NCBI GenBank assembly: GCA_947632025.1
Contig: CANRNN010000006.1
Coordinates: 1-64,000, forward strand
Reading direction: 5' to 3'
Length of the DNA stretch: 64,000 nucleotides
Source: an uncultured Clostridia bacterium
GTDB taxonomy: Bacteria; Bacillota; Clostridia; Oscillospirales; Ruminococcaceae
Part shown: in pieces, positions 43,210 to 53,285 of the stretch
How positions within the stretch are numbered: the first letter of the stretch is position 1
How the letters are laid out: each line of letters opens with the position of its first letter
Position numbers and translations under genes: made by a program
The notes under the pieces: model-generated
What the model was told of the DNA's origin: nothing
What the model saw: only the letters and a program-made list of their open reading frames with translations
The model's database searches: none

Positions 43210-44605
43210 TTCTACCTCGGTAAGCGAAAAGGACCGTAAGCGGAGGGAATTTATTCTGACCGGCAACCCGTTGGCTGTCGTTCTGCACATTTCCCTTCCG
43301 CTTATGGCACTTGGCGCGTTTTCTTATATAAGCAGCATTATTGACACGGTGGTCGTGTCCACGACCGATAACGACGCGCTTTCAAGCGTGGTTATGATCT
43401 CGCAGATCAAGTCGCTTATTTCGGCGCTGGGCGCGGGATTTGCTACGGGCAGTTCGATAATCGTTTCACGACTTATCGGGCGCGGCGAATACGACAAGGC
43501 GAAGAAAGCGGCGAATACCACCGTTGAGCTGTTCTTTTTGCTCGCGATAGTGCTGATACTGCTTTTGCAGGTGTTCGCGGTGGGGATACTGCGGCTGGGC
43601 AGGCTAGACGATGAGATGATCGGCATGGGAATCGGTTATTTCCGTGTTCAAATAGTTTCACTCGGCGTGGGAATGTTCAATTCCGTGTTCATGGGACTGG
43701 AAAAGTCGCGCGGCGCGATGATGAACATTACCGGAATAAACATCATGTCGATGGTGCTGAAGCTGGCGTTTACGATAGTGTTTGTAAACGTGATGCACCT
43801 CGGCACTACATGGATAGCGGCGGGAACGCTCTGCGCGGATCTGTCGGTAACGACGTATGCGATGATAAACCTGTTCCGCAGGAGCTACCTGTTTAAGTTC
43901 AGCCCGCGGAACACTATGTTCACGAAAGAGTTCTTTAAGCCGCTGTGTTCGTTGTCGATACCTGTTTCTCTCGGAAAGTTCGTCTTTTCGATGGGTAAGG
44001 TCATAGTCAACGGACTGGCGAAAGACTATTACGGCGGCGACGCTCCGGGCGCACTCGGTGTGTCCAACCAGATAAGCGGTGCGGTAACGCACCTCACCAC
44101 ATACAGCGAGGACGCGGAGAGCTCGATTATCAGCTACAACCTCTCCAAACAGTACTACGCTCGTATGATAAAGGTATTCTTCTGCACGCTGGCGGTGAAC
44201 TTGACGATTACGTCGGTCGGATTTGTGCTGCTGAGGATCTTCAAAGCCCCGCTCTCGATGTTCTTCGCGGACGGGAACGCCGAAAAGGCAGCTTTGATAG
44301 AAAAGATCTTCGGATTTGAGAGCATCGGCATAATCGCGCTGGGCGTGAACTCGGCGGTCAATGGTCTGATTTACGGATTGGGCTATACAAAGCTCTCCAT
44401 GGTGTGCAACCTGTCGCGTCTGTTTGTGTTCAGAATTCCCTCGATGCTGATGATGATCAATTTCTTCCCGAATATCGGCGCGGAGAGCCTCGGTATCGCG
44501 ATGCTCATCTCCAATGTCGGTATCGGATTGATGTCGGTGGGAATAGGAATATTCTGCATTATCAGAATAGCCCAGCACAAAACCAAGGACAAGATAGCAA
44601 TTTAG
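43202..44605 (+). CDS. MATE-family efflux transporter
   Basis: A 467-residue membrane protein with about twelve segments in two bundles, beginning with the MATE pattern GNPLAVVLHISLPLMALGAF and showing FATGSSIIVSRLIGRGEYDKAKK. MATE proteins are cation-driven exporters of drugs or metabolites. It overlaps the upstream ATPase gene, and no drug-resistance genes lie nearby, so a link to sugar metabolism, for instance export of a toxic keto-intermediate, is possible but only inferred. Confidence 0.88.
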   Translation: MADSTSVSEKDRKRREFILTGNPLAVVLHISLPLMALGAFSYISSIIDTVVVSTTDNDALSSVVMISQIKSLISALGAGFATGSSIIVSRLIGRGEYDKAKKAANTTVELFFLLAIVLILLLQVFAVGILRLGRLDDEMIGMGIGYFRVQIVSLGVGMFNSVFMGLEKSRGAMMNITGINIMSMVLKLAFTIVFVNVMHLGTTWIAAGTLCADLSVTTYAMINLFRRSYLFKFSPRNTMFTKEFFKPLCSLSIPVSLGKFVFSMGKVIVNGLAKDYYGGDAPGALGVSNQISGAVTHLTTYSEDAESSIISYNLSKQYYARMIKVFFCTLAVNLTITSVGFVLLRIFKAPLSMFFADGNAEKAALIEKIFGFESIGIIALGVNSAVNGLIYGLGYTKLSMVCNLSRLFVFRIPSMLMMINFFPNIGAESLGIAMLISNVGIGLMSVGIGIFCIIRIAQHKTKDKIAI

Positions 44606-44721
44606 ACCCGTCAGACAGATCTTGCAAACCCATGCCGCATAAGACTGCGGCTTTCGGTTTGCACACGGCGTTCGGCGAAAAAATCGCCGTGCGCGATAAA
44701 ATTATTTTGAGGTATTGAAGT

Positions 44722-46158
44722 ATGAAGGACTTGAACAGAACCAATTACGACAAAAAAAGCGAAAGACCGATCAAAATTCTCCAGTTCGGTGAGGGCAACT
44801 TTTTAAGGGCGTTTGTCGACTGGATCTTGCAGAACCTCAACGACAGCGGAGTGATAAATTCCGATGTCGCGGTGGTACAGCCAATGCCCACGGGACGAGT
44901 AAAGGATCTCGAAAAACAGGACGGACTTTACACGCTCTGCCTTGAGGGTATCGACAAGGGGCAGAAAGTGCAGGACAAGAAAATAATCAACGTTCTGCGC
45001 GACTTTATCAACCCGTTTGAGCAGTATGACAAGTTCCTTGGATACGGAAAGAGCGAGGACCTTGAAATAGTTATCTCCAACACGACCGAGGCGGGAATCG
45101 CGCTTGACACTTCCGATACAGACCTTACAAAGTGCCCGAAGAGTTTCCCCGGAAAGCTGCTTGCTCTGCTGAAAGCGAGATACGATCACTTTAACGGCGA
45201 TATGAACAAGGGCTTGGCTATCGTGCCGTGTGAGCTTATCGACCACAACGGCGACGAGCTTAAGCGCGTTCTTATAGAGCTTGCGAAGATAAACAAACTT
45301 GACGATAAGTTTATAAACTGGATGACGACCGCATGCCACTACACTTCGACGCTCGTCGACAGAATAGTTCCCGGATATCCTCGTGACAATGCCGCTCAGA
45401 TATGCGAGGAAACAGGTTTCAGCGACAATAACATCGTCAAGGGCGAGATATTCCACCTCTGGGTGCTCCAGAAAGAAGCGTTCGTTCAGTCGAAGCTGCC
45501 CGCAGACAAGTCGGGTCTTAACGTCATTTTCGCGGACGACATCACGCCTTACAAGCAGCGCAAGGTGAAGATACTCAACGGTTCGCATACCGCTATGGTA
45601 CCTGTGGCTTATCTTGCGGGAATTGATACCGTGCGCGAGTCTGTGACTGACGAAGATGTCGGAAAATTCGTTCAGGAGCTTGTGAACGACGAGATAAAGC
45701 CCACCATCGACCTTCCGAAAGACCAGATGGACGCTTTCGCGAACAGCGTTATCGAGCGCTTTATGAATCCGTTTATCCGTCACGAGCTGATGAGCATTGC
45801 GCTTAACTCCACTACTAAGTTCAAGACAAGACTTCTCCCGACTTACAACGATTACCGCAAGAAGTTTGGAAAGAGCCCGAAGCACATTCTGTTCTCGTTT
45901 GCGTCGCTTTGCGTATTCTATCGCGGCAAGCGCGGAAATGATGATATAGCTCTCGCGGACGACGCGAATTATCTCGCGTGGTGGAAAGAGCTGTGGACGC
46001 TTTCCGACCCGAAGGAGATCGCTGTTAAGGCGCTTTCTAATAAGGATTTCTGGGAGCAGGATCTAAACGAGGACGACAACGCCGAGCTTGTGGCGTCTTA
46101 TATCGACAACATTTTGAAGAACGGAGAAAGAGCCGCTCTTAAGGCGTTTCTTGGGTGA
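44722..46158 (+). CDS. uxaB: Tagaturonate reductase (altronate oxidoreductase)
   Basis: A 478-residue polyol-type dehydrogenase of the mannitol dehydrogenase superfamily. The NAD-binding start is KILQFGEGNFLRAFVDW; the catalytic lysine region is KVKILNGSHTAMVPVAYLAG, typical of UxaB. It reduces tagaturonate from UxaC to altronate for UxaA, whose gene begins six bases after its stop. Confidence 0.92.
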   Translation: MKDLNRTNYDKKSERPIKILQFGEGNFLRAFVDWILQNLNDSGVINSDVAVVQPMPTGRVKDLEKQDGLYTLCLEGIDKGQKVQDKKIINVLRDFINPFEQYDKFLGYGKSEDLEIVISNTTEAGIALDTSDTDLTKCPKSFPGKLLALLKARYDHFNGDMNKGLAIVPCELIDHNGDELKRVLIELAKINKLDDKFINWMTTACHYTSTLVDRIVPGYPRDNAAQICEETGFSDNNIVKGEIFHLWVLQKEAFVQSKLPADKSGLNVIFADDITPYKQRKVKILNGSHTAMVPVAYLAGIDTVRESVTDEDVGKFVQELVNDEIKPTIDLPKDQMDAFANSVIERFMNPFIRHELMSIALNSTTKFKTRLLPTYNDYRKKFGKSPKHILFSFASLCVFYRGKRGNDDIALADDANYLAWWKELWTLSDPKEIAVKALSNKDFWEQDLNEDDNAELVASYIDNILKNGERAALKAFLG

Positions 46159-46164
46159 TCGGAT

Positions 46165-47643
46165 ATGAAAAATACTATCGTTATAACCCCGAATGATTCC
46201 GTGGGAGTGGCGCTTACTCCGCTTAAAAAAGGCGAAACTTACGAGGGAGTCACTCTTATCGAGGATATCGAAAAGGGTCATAAATTCGCGCTTAAGGCTA
46301 TCAAGGCGGGAGAGCGTGTAATAAAGTACGGCGAGGTTATCGGCAAGGCGACAAAGGATATTGCCGTCGGCGAGCATATCCACTCGCACAATATGGCGAC
46401 GAATCTGGAGGGGACGCTCACCTATTCCTACAACAAAAAGGAAATTGCTAAAGCTCCTGATTTCAAGAGCCGCAAAGTGAACGTCTACGAGCGCAAGAAC
46501 GGCGAAGTCGGCATACGAAACGAGCTGTGGGTGATCCCGACAGTAGGCTGTGTGAATTCGCAGGCGAGAGCAATAGTCGAGGCATTCAATAAAAAGCACG
46601 GCGATATTGAGGGCATTGACGGAGTTTTCACGTTTACGCACCCTTACGGCTGCTCGCAGATAGGCGAGGACCACAACCGAACGAAAATGATTCTCCAGCG
46701 CATGGTAAAGCACCCGAACGCGGGCGGCGTTCTCGTACTCGGACTCGGCTGCGAGAACAACAGAATGGACGTTTTCCGTGAAACACTCGGAGATTACGAC
46801 GCGGACAGAACGGAATTCCTCATTGCGCAGGACGTTGAGGACGAAATTGCCGAGGGCGTAAAGTTGCTTGAAAAGCTCTGCGAAAAGGCAAAGAACGACA
46901 AGCGCGTTGAAAAGGACATCTCCTGCCTTAAAGTCGGACTTAAGTGCGGCGGCTCGGACGGTCTTTCCGGAATTACCGCAAATCCGCTTGTAGGACGGTT
47001 TTCGGACTACATCGCGACTGTGGGGGGAACTACCGTTCTGACAGAGGTGCCCGAAATGTTCGGCGCGGAACAGCTGCTTATGGACAGAGCAAAGGACGAA
47101 GCTACTTTCGATAAGATAGTCCATCTCGTAAACGGCTTTAAGGAGTATTATCAGAAGCACGACCAGCCCGTTTATGAAAATCCCTCGCCCGGAAATAAGG
47201 CGGGCGGAATAACGACGCTTGAGGACAAATCGCTTGGTTGCACGCAGAAATCCGGTTCGCGCGAGGTGTGCGACGTTCTGTTTGACGGCGACAAGCTTAC
47301 TTCTCACGGACTTAATCTTCTGAACGGTCCCGGAAACGATATGGTCGCGGTGACGAATCTGGCGTCCGCGGGCTGCCATATGGTTCTGTTCACAACCGGA
47401 CGCGGCACGCCGTTCGGCGGATTTGTACCTACCATCAAAATTTCCACTAACTCCGACCTTGCGGGAAGAAAGAAGAACTGGATAGACTTCAACGCGGGGA
47501 GCATTGTGACCGGCGATACGTTTGAGCAGAAACTCGAAGAACTTATCGACCTCGTAGTTGAAACAGCCAACGGCAAAAAGACCGTCAATGAGCGGTACAA
47601 TTCCCGCGACATCGCGATCTTCAAGACCGGAGTTACCCTATAG
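46165..47643 (+). CDS. uxaA: Altronate dehydratase
   Basis: A 492-residue iron-dependent dehydratase of normal UxaA length. The N-terminal SAF domain (to about 95, HIHSHNMATNL) is followed by the large catalytic domain with conserved cysteines in VGCVNSQARAIVE, YGCSQIGEDH, GLGCENNRMD, LKCGGSDGLSG and LGCTQKSGS. It dehydrates altronate to KDG. A long intercistronic hairpin lies between it and uxaC. Confidence 0.93.
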   Translation: MKNTIVITPNDSVGVALTPLKKGETYEGVTLIEDIEKGHKFALKAIKAGERVIKYGEVIGKATKDIAVGEHIHSHNMATNLEGTLTYSYNKKEIAKAPDFKSRKVNVYERKNGEVGIRNELWVIPTVGCVNSQARAIVEAFNKKHGDIEGIDGVFTFTHPYGCSQIGEDHNRTKMILQRMVKHPNAGGVLVLGLGCENNRMDVFRETLGDYDADRTEFLIAQDVEDEIAEGVKLLEKLCEKAKNDKRVEKDISCLKVGLKCGGSDGLSGITANPLVGRFSDYIATVGGTTVLTEVPEMFGAEQLLMDRAKDEATFDKIVHLVNGFKEYYQKHDQPVYENPSPGNKAGGITTLEDKSLGCTQKSGSREVCDVLFDGDKLTSHGLNLLNGPGNDMVAVTNLASAGCHMVLFTTGRGTPFGGFVPTIKISTNSDLAGRKKNWIDFNAGSIVTGDTFEQKLEELIDLVVETANGKKTVNERYNSRDIAIFKTGVTL

Positions 47644-47672
47644 AGGTAAGAAGTTTAGAAGTAAGAGGTAAG

Positions 47673-47704
47673 AGTGCAGTATTCGCCGTGGCGGATACTG
47701 CACT
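47673..47704 (+). other. Intercistronic hairpin between uxaA and uxaC
   Basis: Arms AGTGCAGTATTCGCC / GGCGGATACTGCACT, 15 bases with one mismatch and almost no loop, no T run. Likely an mRNA-processing or stability element. Just before it lies a purine repeat GAGGTAAGA...GAGGTAAGAG. Confidence 0.6.
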
Positions 47705-47734
47705 GAAAGATTTACATAAGGAGAAGACCTGATT

Positions 47735-49132
47735 ATGAAAGAATTTATGGGCAATGATTTCGTTCTTAAGAACGCGACTGCGCAGAAGCTTTACGACAAC
47801 TACGCAAAGGATATGCCTATTTTCGACTTCCACTGCCACCTTAATATCGAGGAGATCTACAACGACAAGAAATTTTCCTCAATCACCGAGGCTTGGCTCG
47901 GCGGCGACCACTACAAGTGGCGTCTGATGCGCGAAATGGGCGTTGATGAAAGCTACATCACCGGCAAGAACCACTCCGATTTTGAGAAGTTTATGAAGTA
48001 CGCGGAGGTTATGCCCTACGCTATCGGAAATCCCATCTTCCACTGGACGCACCTTGAACTTCGCCGTTATTTCGGAATCGAGGAAATTCTCTCCCCGAAA
48101 ACTGCAAAGGAAATTTTCGACAAGTGCAACGAGAAGCTCCAGACGCTTACAGCTCGTCAGCTTATCAAAATGTCGAACGTAAAGAAGCTCTTCACGACCG
48201 ACGACCCGATTGACGATCTGCACTTCCACAAACTCCTTAAAGAGGATAAATCCTTTGATGTTGAAGTTGCTCCCGCGTTCCGTCCCGACAAGGCGATAAA
48301 TATCGAGCTGCCGACTTACGTTCCGTATATCGCGAAGCTCGCGGACGCAGCGGACGTTCGTATCGACGGCATTGACAGCCTTTGCGAGGCTCTCACAAAG
48401 AGGATCGAATATTTCGACAGCGTTGGATGCGTATGTTCCGACCACGCGCTGGACGTTGTAATGTTTATGCCTGCCGACAAGGAAACCGTTGACAAGATCG
48501 TCAAGAAGGCTCTTGCGGGCGACGACCTCACCCGTCAGGAGATAGAGCAGTATAAGGGATATATCCTCGTTCACCTTGGAAAACAGTACGCGCGTCTGCA
48601 CTGGGTACAGCAGTATCACATCGGAGCGCTGCGCAACAACTCCGAGCGTTATATGCGTGAGTTGGGTCCCGATACGGGCTTTGACGCTATCGAGGATCAG
48701 ACTTTCGCGAAAAAGCTCTCGATGCTGCTTGACACTCTCGACAACACGAACGAGCTTCCGAAAACAATCCTTTATTGCCTGAACCCGCGTGACAACGAAG
48801 TTCTCGCGACGCTTATCAACTGCTTCCAGCAGGGCGGTGTAGTCGGCAAGATGCAGTTCGGTTCGGCTTGGTGGTTCAACGACCAGAAAGACGGCATGGA
48901 GCGCCAGCTTATGGCTCTTTCGCAGGTAGGTCTTATCAGCAAGTTTGTGGGAATGCTTACCGACTCGCGCAGCTTCCTGTCCTACACCCGCCACGAGTAT
49001 TTCAGAAGAATTCTCTGCAATATGCTCGGTACGCTTATCGAAGAGGGCGAATACCCCAACGATGTTGAGTTCGTCGGCGAAATAGTCAAGGACGTTTGCT
49101 ACAACAACGCGATAAAGTATTTCAGCAAGTAA
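47735..49132 (+). CDS. uxaC: Glucuronate/galacturonate isomerase
   Basis: A 465-residue amidohydrolase-superfamily isomerase. The metal motif FDFHCHLN near residue 32 and the C-terminal MLTDSRSFLSYTRHEYFRRILC are UxaC signatures. It converts galacturonate to tagaturonate and glucuronate to fructuronate. AAGGAGA precedes the start. It is the last gene of the pectin operon, closed by a terminator. Confidence 0.94.
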   Translation: MKEFMGNDFVLKNATAQKLYDNYAKDMPIFDFHCHLNIEEIYNDKKFSSITEAWLGGDHYKWRLMREMGVDESYITGKNHSDFEKFMKYAEVMPYAIGNPIFHWTHLELRRYFGIEEILSPKTAKEIFDKCNEKLQTLTARQLIKMSNVKKLFTTDDPIDDLHFHKLLKEDKSFDVEVAPAFRPDKAINIELPTYVPYIAKLADAADVRIDGIDSLCEALTKRIEYFDSVGCVCSDHALDVVMFMPADKETVDKIVKKALAGDDLTRQEIEQYKGYILVHLGKQYARLHWVQQYHIGALRNNSERYMRELGPDTGFDAIEDQTFAKKLSMLLDTLDNTNELPKTILYCLNPRDNEVLATLINCFQQGGVVGKMQFGSAWWFNDQKDGMERQLMALSQVGLISKFVGMLTDSRSFLSYTRHEYFRRILCNMLGTLIEEGEYPNDVEFVGEIVKDVCYNNAIKYFSK

Positions 49133-49177
49133 AATAAAAAGCTCGCAGCAACGAGTTTCAAACAATTATCAAAAAAG

Positions 49178-49210
49178 AGGAGAGCCCGATTTAAGGCTCT
49201 CCTTTTTGTA
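49178..49210. terminator. Bidirectional terminator ending the pectin operon
   Basis: Nine-base arms AGGAGAGCC / GGCTCTCCT with an A run to the left and T run to the right; it serves both uxaC and the convergent antiporter gene. Confidence 0.85.
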
Positions 49211-49237
49211 TGTTAAAGCCGATTTGATTTTTTAAGC

Positions 49238-50938
49238 TTATGATTCGACTTTATTCTTTTCATCCTCCACATCCGTCACGACAACGATGTCCCCGCCTTT
49301 GATTTCGGTATTGCCCGACGGGATAATGCTTTCGCCGCTGCGCTTTATCATCACTATAAGCAGCCGGCGGGGAAGATTGAGATTCCGTATCTCGGAGTTT
49401 TTCCAACGGTGATTCTCCGTGATGAATACCTCGCGCAGCTGAAGCGATTTGTCGCTCTCGTATGGAGGAACGGAGAGGATAACGCTGTCGTGTGCCTGAA
49501 TTACTGTATCGCCGCGCGGGATTATCGTTTCGCCTCCGCGCTTGACCATTACAGCCAGCGACCCCGTCGGAAGCGATATCTCCGACAGCTTCCGTCCCTG
49601 CCAGCTGTGACCGTCGGGTATGAACATTCTCATCATAGTGATGGAATCCTCTTCTTTATAGTCGTTGAACGTTTTGAGAACGTCGGCGTTGTTGTCAATA
49701 AGTTTCAGACCTTTAGCCGCCGCAGGCAGCAGTGTTCCCTGAATAAGCATCGACATCAGGCATACGCAGAACACTATGTTGAAAATATTGTTTTCGGCGG
49801 GGACTTCACTTACTACCGCAAGTATTGCGAACACTATCGACGAAGCCCCGCGAAGTCCTGCCGCGCAGAGAAAGATCCTGTCCGCTAACGGCGACTTTCC
49901 TCCGAAAACAAGCACGGCAAGAGGTCTTGAAATAAGCGTCAGCGCAAGATATATCGCCGTCGCGGGAAGTATGCTTCTGGGAAATTCCGACGGTGTGCAG
50001 AGCAGTCCCAACAGAAAGAAAACCAGTATCTGGCATATCCCCGTAATGCCGTTGAGGAAAACGACCGTATCGGCGGGCGCGATTTTCTTTCCGCCCGAAA
50101 GCCCTATTCCGAGGACATTGTTGAAAAAACGCTTGAAAGGACGGTCTTTCTGGTGGCAGCGGTTCAGCGGAGTTCTCGCGTTTCCCATAATGATTCCGGC
50201 TATGTAGACCGAAAGGTATCCGTTTCCGTTGATAAGCGACGGCAAACCGTAAGCCGACAGCGCAAACGCGACAAACAGTATACTCTCGAAGCCTTCGGTC
50301 TGCGCACGGAATTTGCTAGCGATAAACGCGCCTAGTATCCCGACGCCCATTCCGAGCAGTGCTCCGAAAACAAGCTGTGAGAACACGAGTTTTCCGATAA
50401 AAGCCGTACCCTCGTTTTTCAGCAGGGATATGGCAATTATTGTAAGCATATACGAGAACGGGTCGTTGCTTCCGCTTTCGGCTTCGAGAAGCGGCGCAAG
50501 ACCGTTTTTAAGGTTCAGCTTTTTGGAACGCAGCACCGAGAACACGCTTGCCGCGTCTGTGGAGCTTATTACCGAGCCTATCAGAAAGCTCTCGGCGGGC
50601 GGGATCTTCAGCACCAGCCAACAGAACAGCGCCGTCACTCCCGCCGTAACTGCCACGCCCAAAGTCGACAATATACCCGCTTTGACGGCGACGGGTCTTG
50701 CGGCTTTCAGATTTATCGAAAATCCGCCTGTGAACATTATCACAATAAGCGCTGCTTCGCACGCGTAGGACACAAATTGGTAATTCTCGAATTCAATGCG
50801 GACGACACCGTCCGTTCCGAAGAAAATACCGACTCCGATAAATATCAAAAGGGCAGGAACACCTATTTTTCCCGAAAGTCTGTCCGAGAAAACGCAAAGA
50901 ATAAGCACCGCTGCCGCAAGCAATATAAACAAGGACAA
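49238..50938 (-). CDS. Potassium/proton antiporter with two C-terminal TrkA-C domains
   Basis: A 566-residue CPA1-type antiporter. About twelve membrane segments (to about 395) include GAALLGMGVG and ISSTDAASVFSVLRSKKLNLK, the family's charged helix. Two consecutive TrkA-C nucleotide-binding-like domains follow (HSWQGRKLSEISLPTGSLAV and HRWKNSEIRNLNLPRRLLIV), each near 70 residues, like the CvrA/YjbQ/NhaP2 group that may respond to c-di-AMP or nucleotides. The start appears to be a TTG (reading MSLFILLAAAVLI) with a weak ribosome site. Confidence 0.88.
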   Translation of the reverse strand: MSLFILLAAAVLILCVFSDRLSGKIGVPALLIFIGVGIFFGTDGVVRIEFENYQFVSYACEAALIVIMFTGGFSINLKAARPVAVKAGILSTLGVAVTAGVTALFCWLVLKIPPAESFLIGSVISSTDAASVFSVLRSKKLNLKNGLAPLLEAESGSNDPFSYMLTIIAISLLKNEGTAFIGKLVFSQLVFGALLGMGVGILGAFIASKFRAQTEGFESILFVAFALSAYGLPSLINGNGYLSVYIAGIIMGNARTPLNRCHQKDRPFKRFFNNVLGIGLSGGKKIAPADTVVFLNGITGICQILVFFLLGLLCTPSEFPRSILPATAIYLALTLISRPLAVLVFGGKSPLADRIFLCAAGLRGASSIVFAILAVVSEVPAENNIFNIVFCVCLMSMLIQGTLLPAAAKGLKLIDNNADVLKTFNDYKEEDSITMMRMFIPDGHSWQGRKLSEISLPTGSLAVMVKRGGETIIPRGDTVIQAHDSVILSVPPYESDKSLQLREVFITENHRWKNSEIRNLNLPRRLLIVMIKRSGESIIPSGNTEIKGGDIVVVTDVEDEKNKVES

Positions 50939-51265
50939 ATCAGTTCACCACACAATAAGTTTATTTCCAAATTTATCATATCACAGCGGCAATGCCGCCT
51001 TTTCCGATATAACGAGGTTTTTACCGAACAACGTTCTCTGCAAGTCAATAAGCACATTTATACATTTATATTATATCATACCGAAAAAACTCTTGTCAAG
51101 AAATTTTGAATCTTTATTTTTATTTTATTGCAAAAAATAACGTTAAATTCTTGACAATAGCTGCTCAATGGTGTATAATATTATAAGATAGGAAGTGAGA
51201 GGCGCAGCAGCTTCTTGATCCTTAATTCTGACTTTAACCTCTTACCTTACGGAAAGGAAATAATT
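50939..51265. other. Divergent promoter region
   Basis: No gene. It holds the aconitase promoter at 51151 and, at 51229-51253, a pyrimidine stretch whose reverse complement (GGTAAGAGGTTAAAG) resembles the purine repeat near 47645-47672. The antiporter promoter on the minus strand was not identified with confidence. Confidence 0.4.
51151..51179 (+). promoter_or_regulatory. Sigma-A promoter of the aconitase gene
   Basis: TTGACA, 17-base spacer, TATAAT, giving a leader of about 80 bases. Confidence 0.85.
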
Positions 51266-53197
51266 ATGGGACTTACATTAACGGAAAAAATCATTAAGGC
51301 ACACATAGTTGACGGAGAAATGAAAAAAGGCACGGAGATCGGCTTGAAGATCGACCAGACGCTTACTCAGGACGCTACGGGTACTATGGCGTATTTGCAG
51401 TTTGAGGCTATGAATGTTTCACGCGTAAAGACCGAGCGCAGCGTGGCATACATAGACCATAATACCCTACAGAGCGGCTTCGAGAACGCCGACGACCACC
51501 GCTTTATCGGCTCTGTCGCGAAAAAGCACGGGATATGGTTTTCGCGTCCCGGAAACGGCATATGCCATCAGGTACATCTCGAACGTTTCGGAAAGCCCGG
51601 AAAGACGCTTATCGGCTCGGACAGCCATACTCCCACGGGCGGCGGAATAGGTATGCTGGCAATGGGCGCGGGCGGTCTGGACGTCGCGGTAGCTATGGGC
51701 GGAGGCGCGTATTACATCACTATGCCGAAGGTCGTTAAGATAAATCTTACCGGAAAGCTGCCTGACTGGGTTTCCGCAAAGGACGTCATCCTCGAAGTGC
51801 TGAAACGGCTCTCCGTCAAGGGCGGCGTCGGAAAGGTTATGGAATACTGCGGAGAGGGCGTGAAGTCGCTTTCCGTTCCCGAAAGAGCAACTATTACGAA
51901 CATGGGCGCGGAACTTGGCGCGACGACTTCTATTTTCCCGTCGGACGAAACCACTCTCGCGTTTTTGAAGGCTCAGGGGCGTGAGGAAGATTTTGTGGAA
52001 CTTTCGGCGGACGCGGACGCAGTCTACGATGAGGAAGTCGACATAAATCTCTCCGAGCTGAAACCTCTGGCAGCGTGTCCGCATTCTCCCGACAACGTGA
52101 AACCTGTCGAGGAACTTGCGGGAATGAAGATAGATCAGGTATGTATCGGCAGCTGCACGAATTCTTCCCTGCAGGATATGCTGAAAGTGGCGCACATTCT
52201 GAAAGGCAAGACGGTTCACCCCGATGTGTCGCTGGCGATAGCTCCCGGCTCGAAGCAGGTGTTCAATATGCTGGCGGAAAACGGCGCTCTCGCCGATATG
52301 ATAGCGGCAGGCGCAAGAATCCTTGAAAGCGCGTGCGGTCCGTGTATCGGAATGGGACAGTCGCCGAACTCTAAGGGCATTTCGCTTCGCACGTTCAACC
52401 GCAACTTTGAGGGGCGCAGCGGCACAAAGGACGGACAAATTTACCTCGTATCCCCCGAAACCGCTGCAGCTTCGGCTATTGCGGGAGTTTTCACCGATCC
52501 GAGAGGTCTTGGAAATATGCCGCCTTATATAATGCCGGAGCGGTTTTTGATAAACGACAATATGGTAACACCTCCCGCAAGCGAAGCGGACGCGCCGAAT
52601 GTGGAAATCCTCCGTGGTCCGAATATAAAGCCGTTCCCGAAGGCTGCGCCGCTTGCCGAAACTATCGAGAGCGGGGTAACTCTCAAAGTCGGCGACAACA
52701 TCACGACAGACCACATTATGCCTGCGGGCGCGAAAATTCTGCCGCTGAGGTCAAATATTCCCGCGATTTCGGAATATTGTTTCACGGTCTGCGACGAAAC
52801 GTTCCCGAAACGCGCAAAAGAAGCGGGAACTTCAATTATCGTCGGCGGCGTGAACTACGGTCAAGGCTCGTCGAGAGAACACGCCGCGCTTGCTCCGCTT
52901 TATCTCGGAGTTAAGGCGATAATCTGCAAGAGCTTTGCGAGAATCCACCGTCAGAACCTTATAAATAACGGAATTTTGCCTCTTGAATTTGTAAACGAAG
53001 CCGATTACGACAAAATCGAGCAGGGCGACAAGCTGGTTCTCGCGAATATCCGCGAAATTATCAAGACGAACGGAAAGATAGTTGTCGAGGACAAGACAAA
53101 GGGCTTTTCGTTTGAGGTGAAGTGCGAATTGTCCGAGCGCGGACGCGGTATGATGCTCGCGGGTGGATTGCTGAACTTCACAAAAGAGGGCAAATAA
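51266..53197 (+). CDS. acnA: Aconitate hydratase
   Basis: A 643-residue aconitase of the short bacterial type (about 640-660 residues). The 4Fe-4S ligands lie in SCTNSS and ACGPCIGMG; GQGSSREHAALAP marks the swivel domain. Substrate-binding DSHTPTGGGIGML is intact. It isomerises citrate and isocitrate. ATG 51266 follows GGAAAGGAAA; an upstream in-frame codon lacks a ribosome site. With the dehydrogenase downstream it forms the oxidative branch from citrate to 2-oxoglutarate, here for glutamate synthesis rather than a full cycle (inferred). The gene symbol is by function. Confidence 0.93.
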   Translation: MGLTLTEKIIKAHIVDGEMKKGTEIGLKIDQTLTQDATGTMAYLQFEAMNVSRVKTERSVAYIDHNTLQSGFENADDHRFIGSVAKKHGIWFSRPGNGICHQVHLERFGKPGKTLIGSDSHTPTGGGIGMLAMGAGGLDVAVAMGGGAYYITMPKVVKINLTGKLPDWVSAKDVILEVLKRLSVKGGVGKVMEYCGEGVKSLSVPERATITNMGAELGATTSIFPSDETTLAFLKAQGREEDFVELSADADAVYDEEVDINLSELKPLAACPHSPDNVKPVEELAGMKIDQVCIGSCTNSSLQDMLKVAHILKGKTVHPDVSLAIAPGSKQVFNMLAENGALADMIAAGARILESACGPCIGMGQSPNSKGISLRTFNRNFEGRSGTKDGQIYLVSPETAAASAIAGVFTDPRGLGNMPPYIMPERFLINDNMVTPPASEADAPNVEILRGPNIKPFPKAAPLAETIESGVTLKVGDNITTDHIMPAGAKILPLRSNIPAISEYCFTVCDETFPKRAKEAGTSIIVGGVNYGQGSSREHAALAPLYLGVKAIICKSFARIHRQNLINNGILPLEFVNEADYDKIEQGDKLVLANIREIIKTNGKIVVEDKTKGFSFEVKCELSERGRGMMLAGGLLNFTKEGK

Positions 53198-53229
53198 AAA
53201 ATTACTTGCGCGAAGCGCGAGAAAACGGA

Positions 53230-53285
53230 GTCCGGAGGGAGGACGCACCCTCCGGCAGGGGGAACGGGGGGACAGAGTCCCCCGA
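53230..53285. repeat. REP-like GC-rich hairpins after aconitase
   Basis: Two adjacent hairpins CCGGAGGG/CCCTCCGG and GGGGG/CCCCC in a stretch unlike the flanking genes, resembling dispersed extragenic palindromes of clostridial genomes. Confidence 0.5.

Noticed and set aside
49409-50768. Plus-strand frames across the antiporter gene
   Set aside because: They are antisense shadows; the minus-strand frame gives a complete antiporter with two TrkA-C domains.
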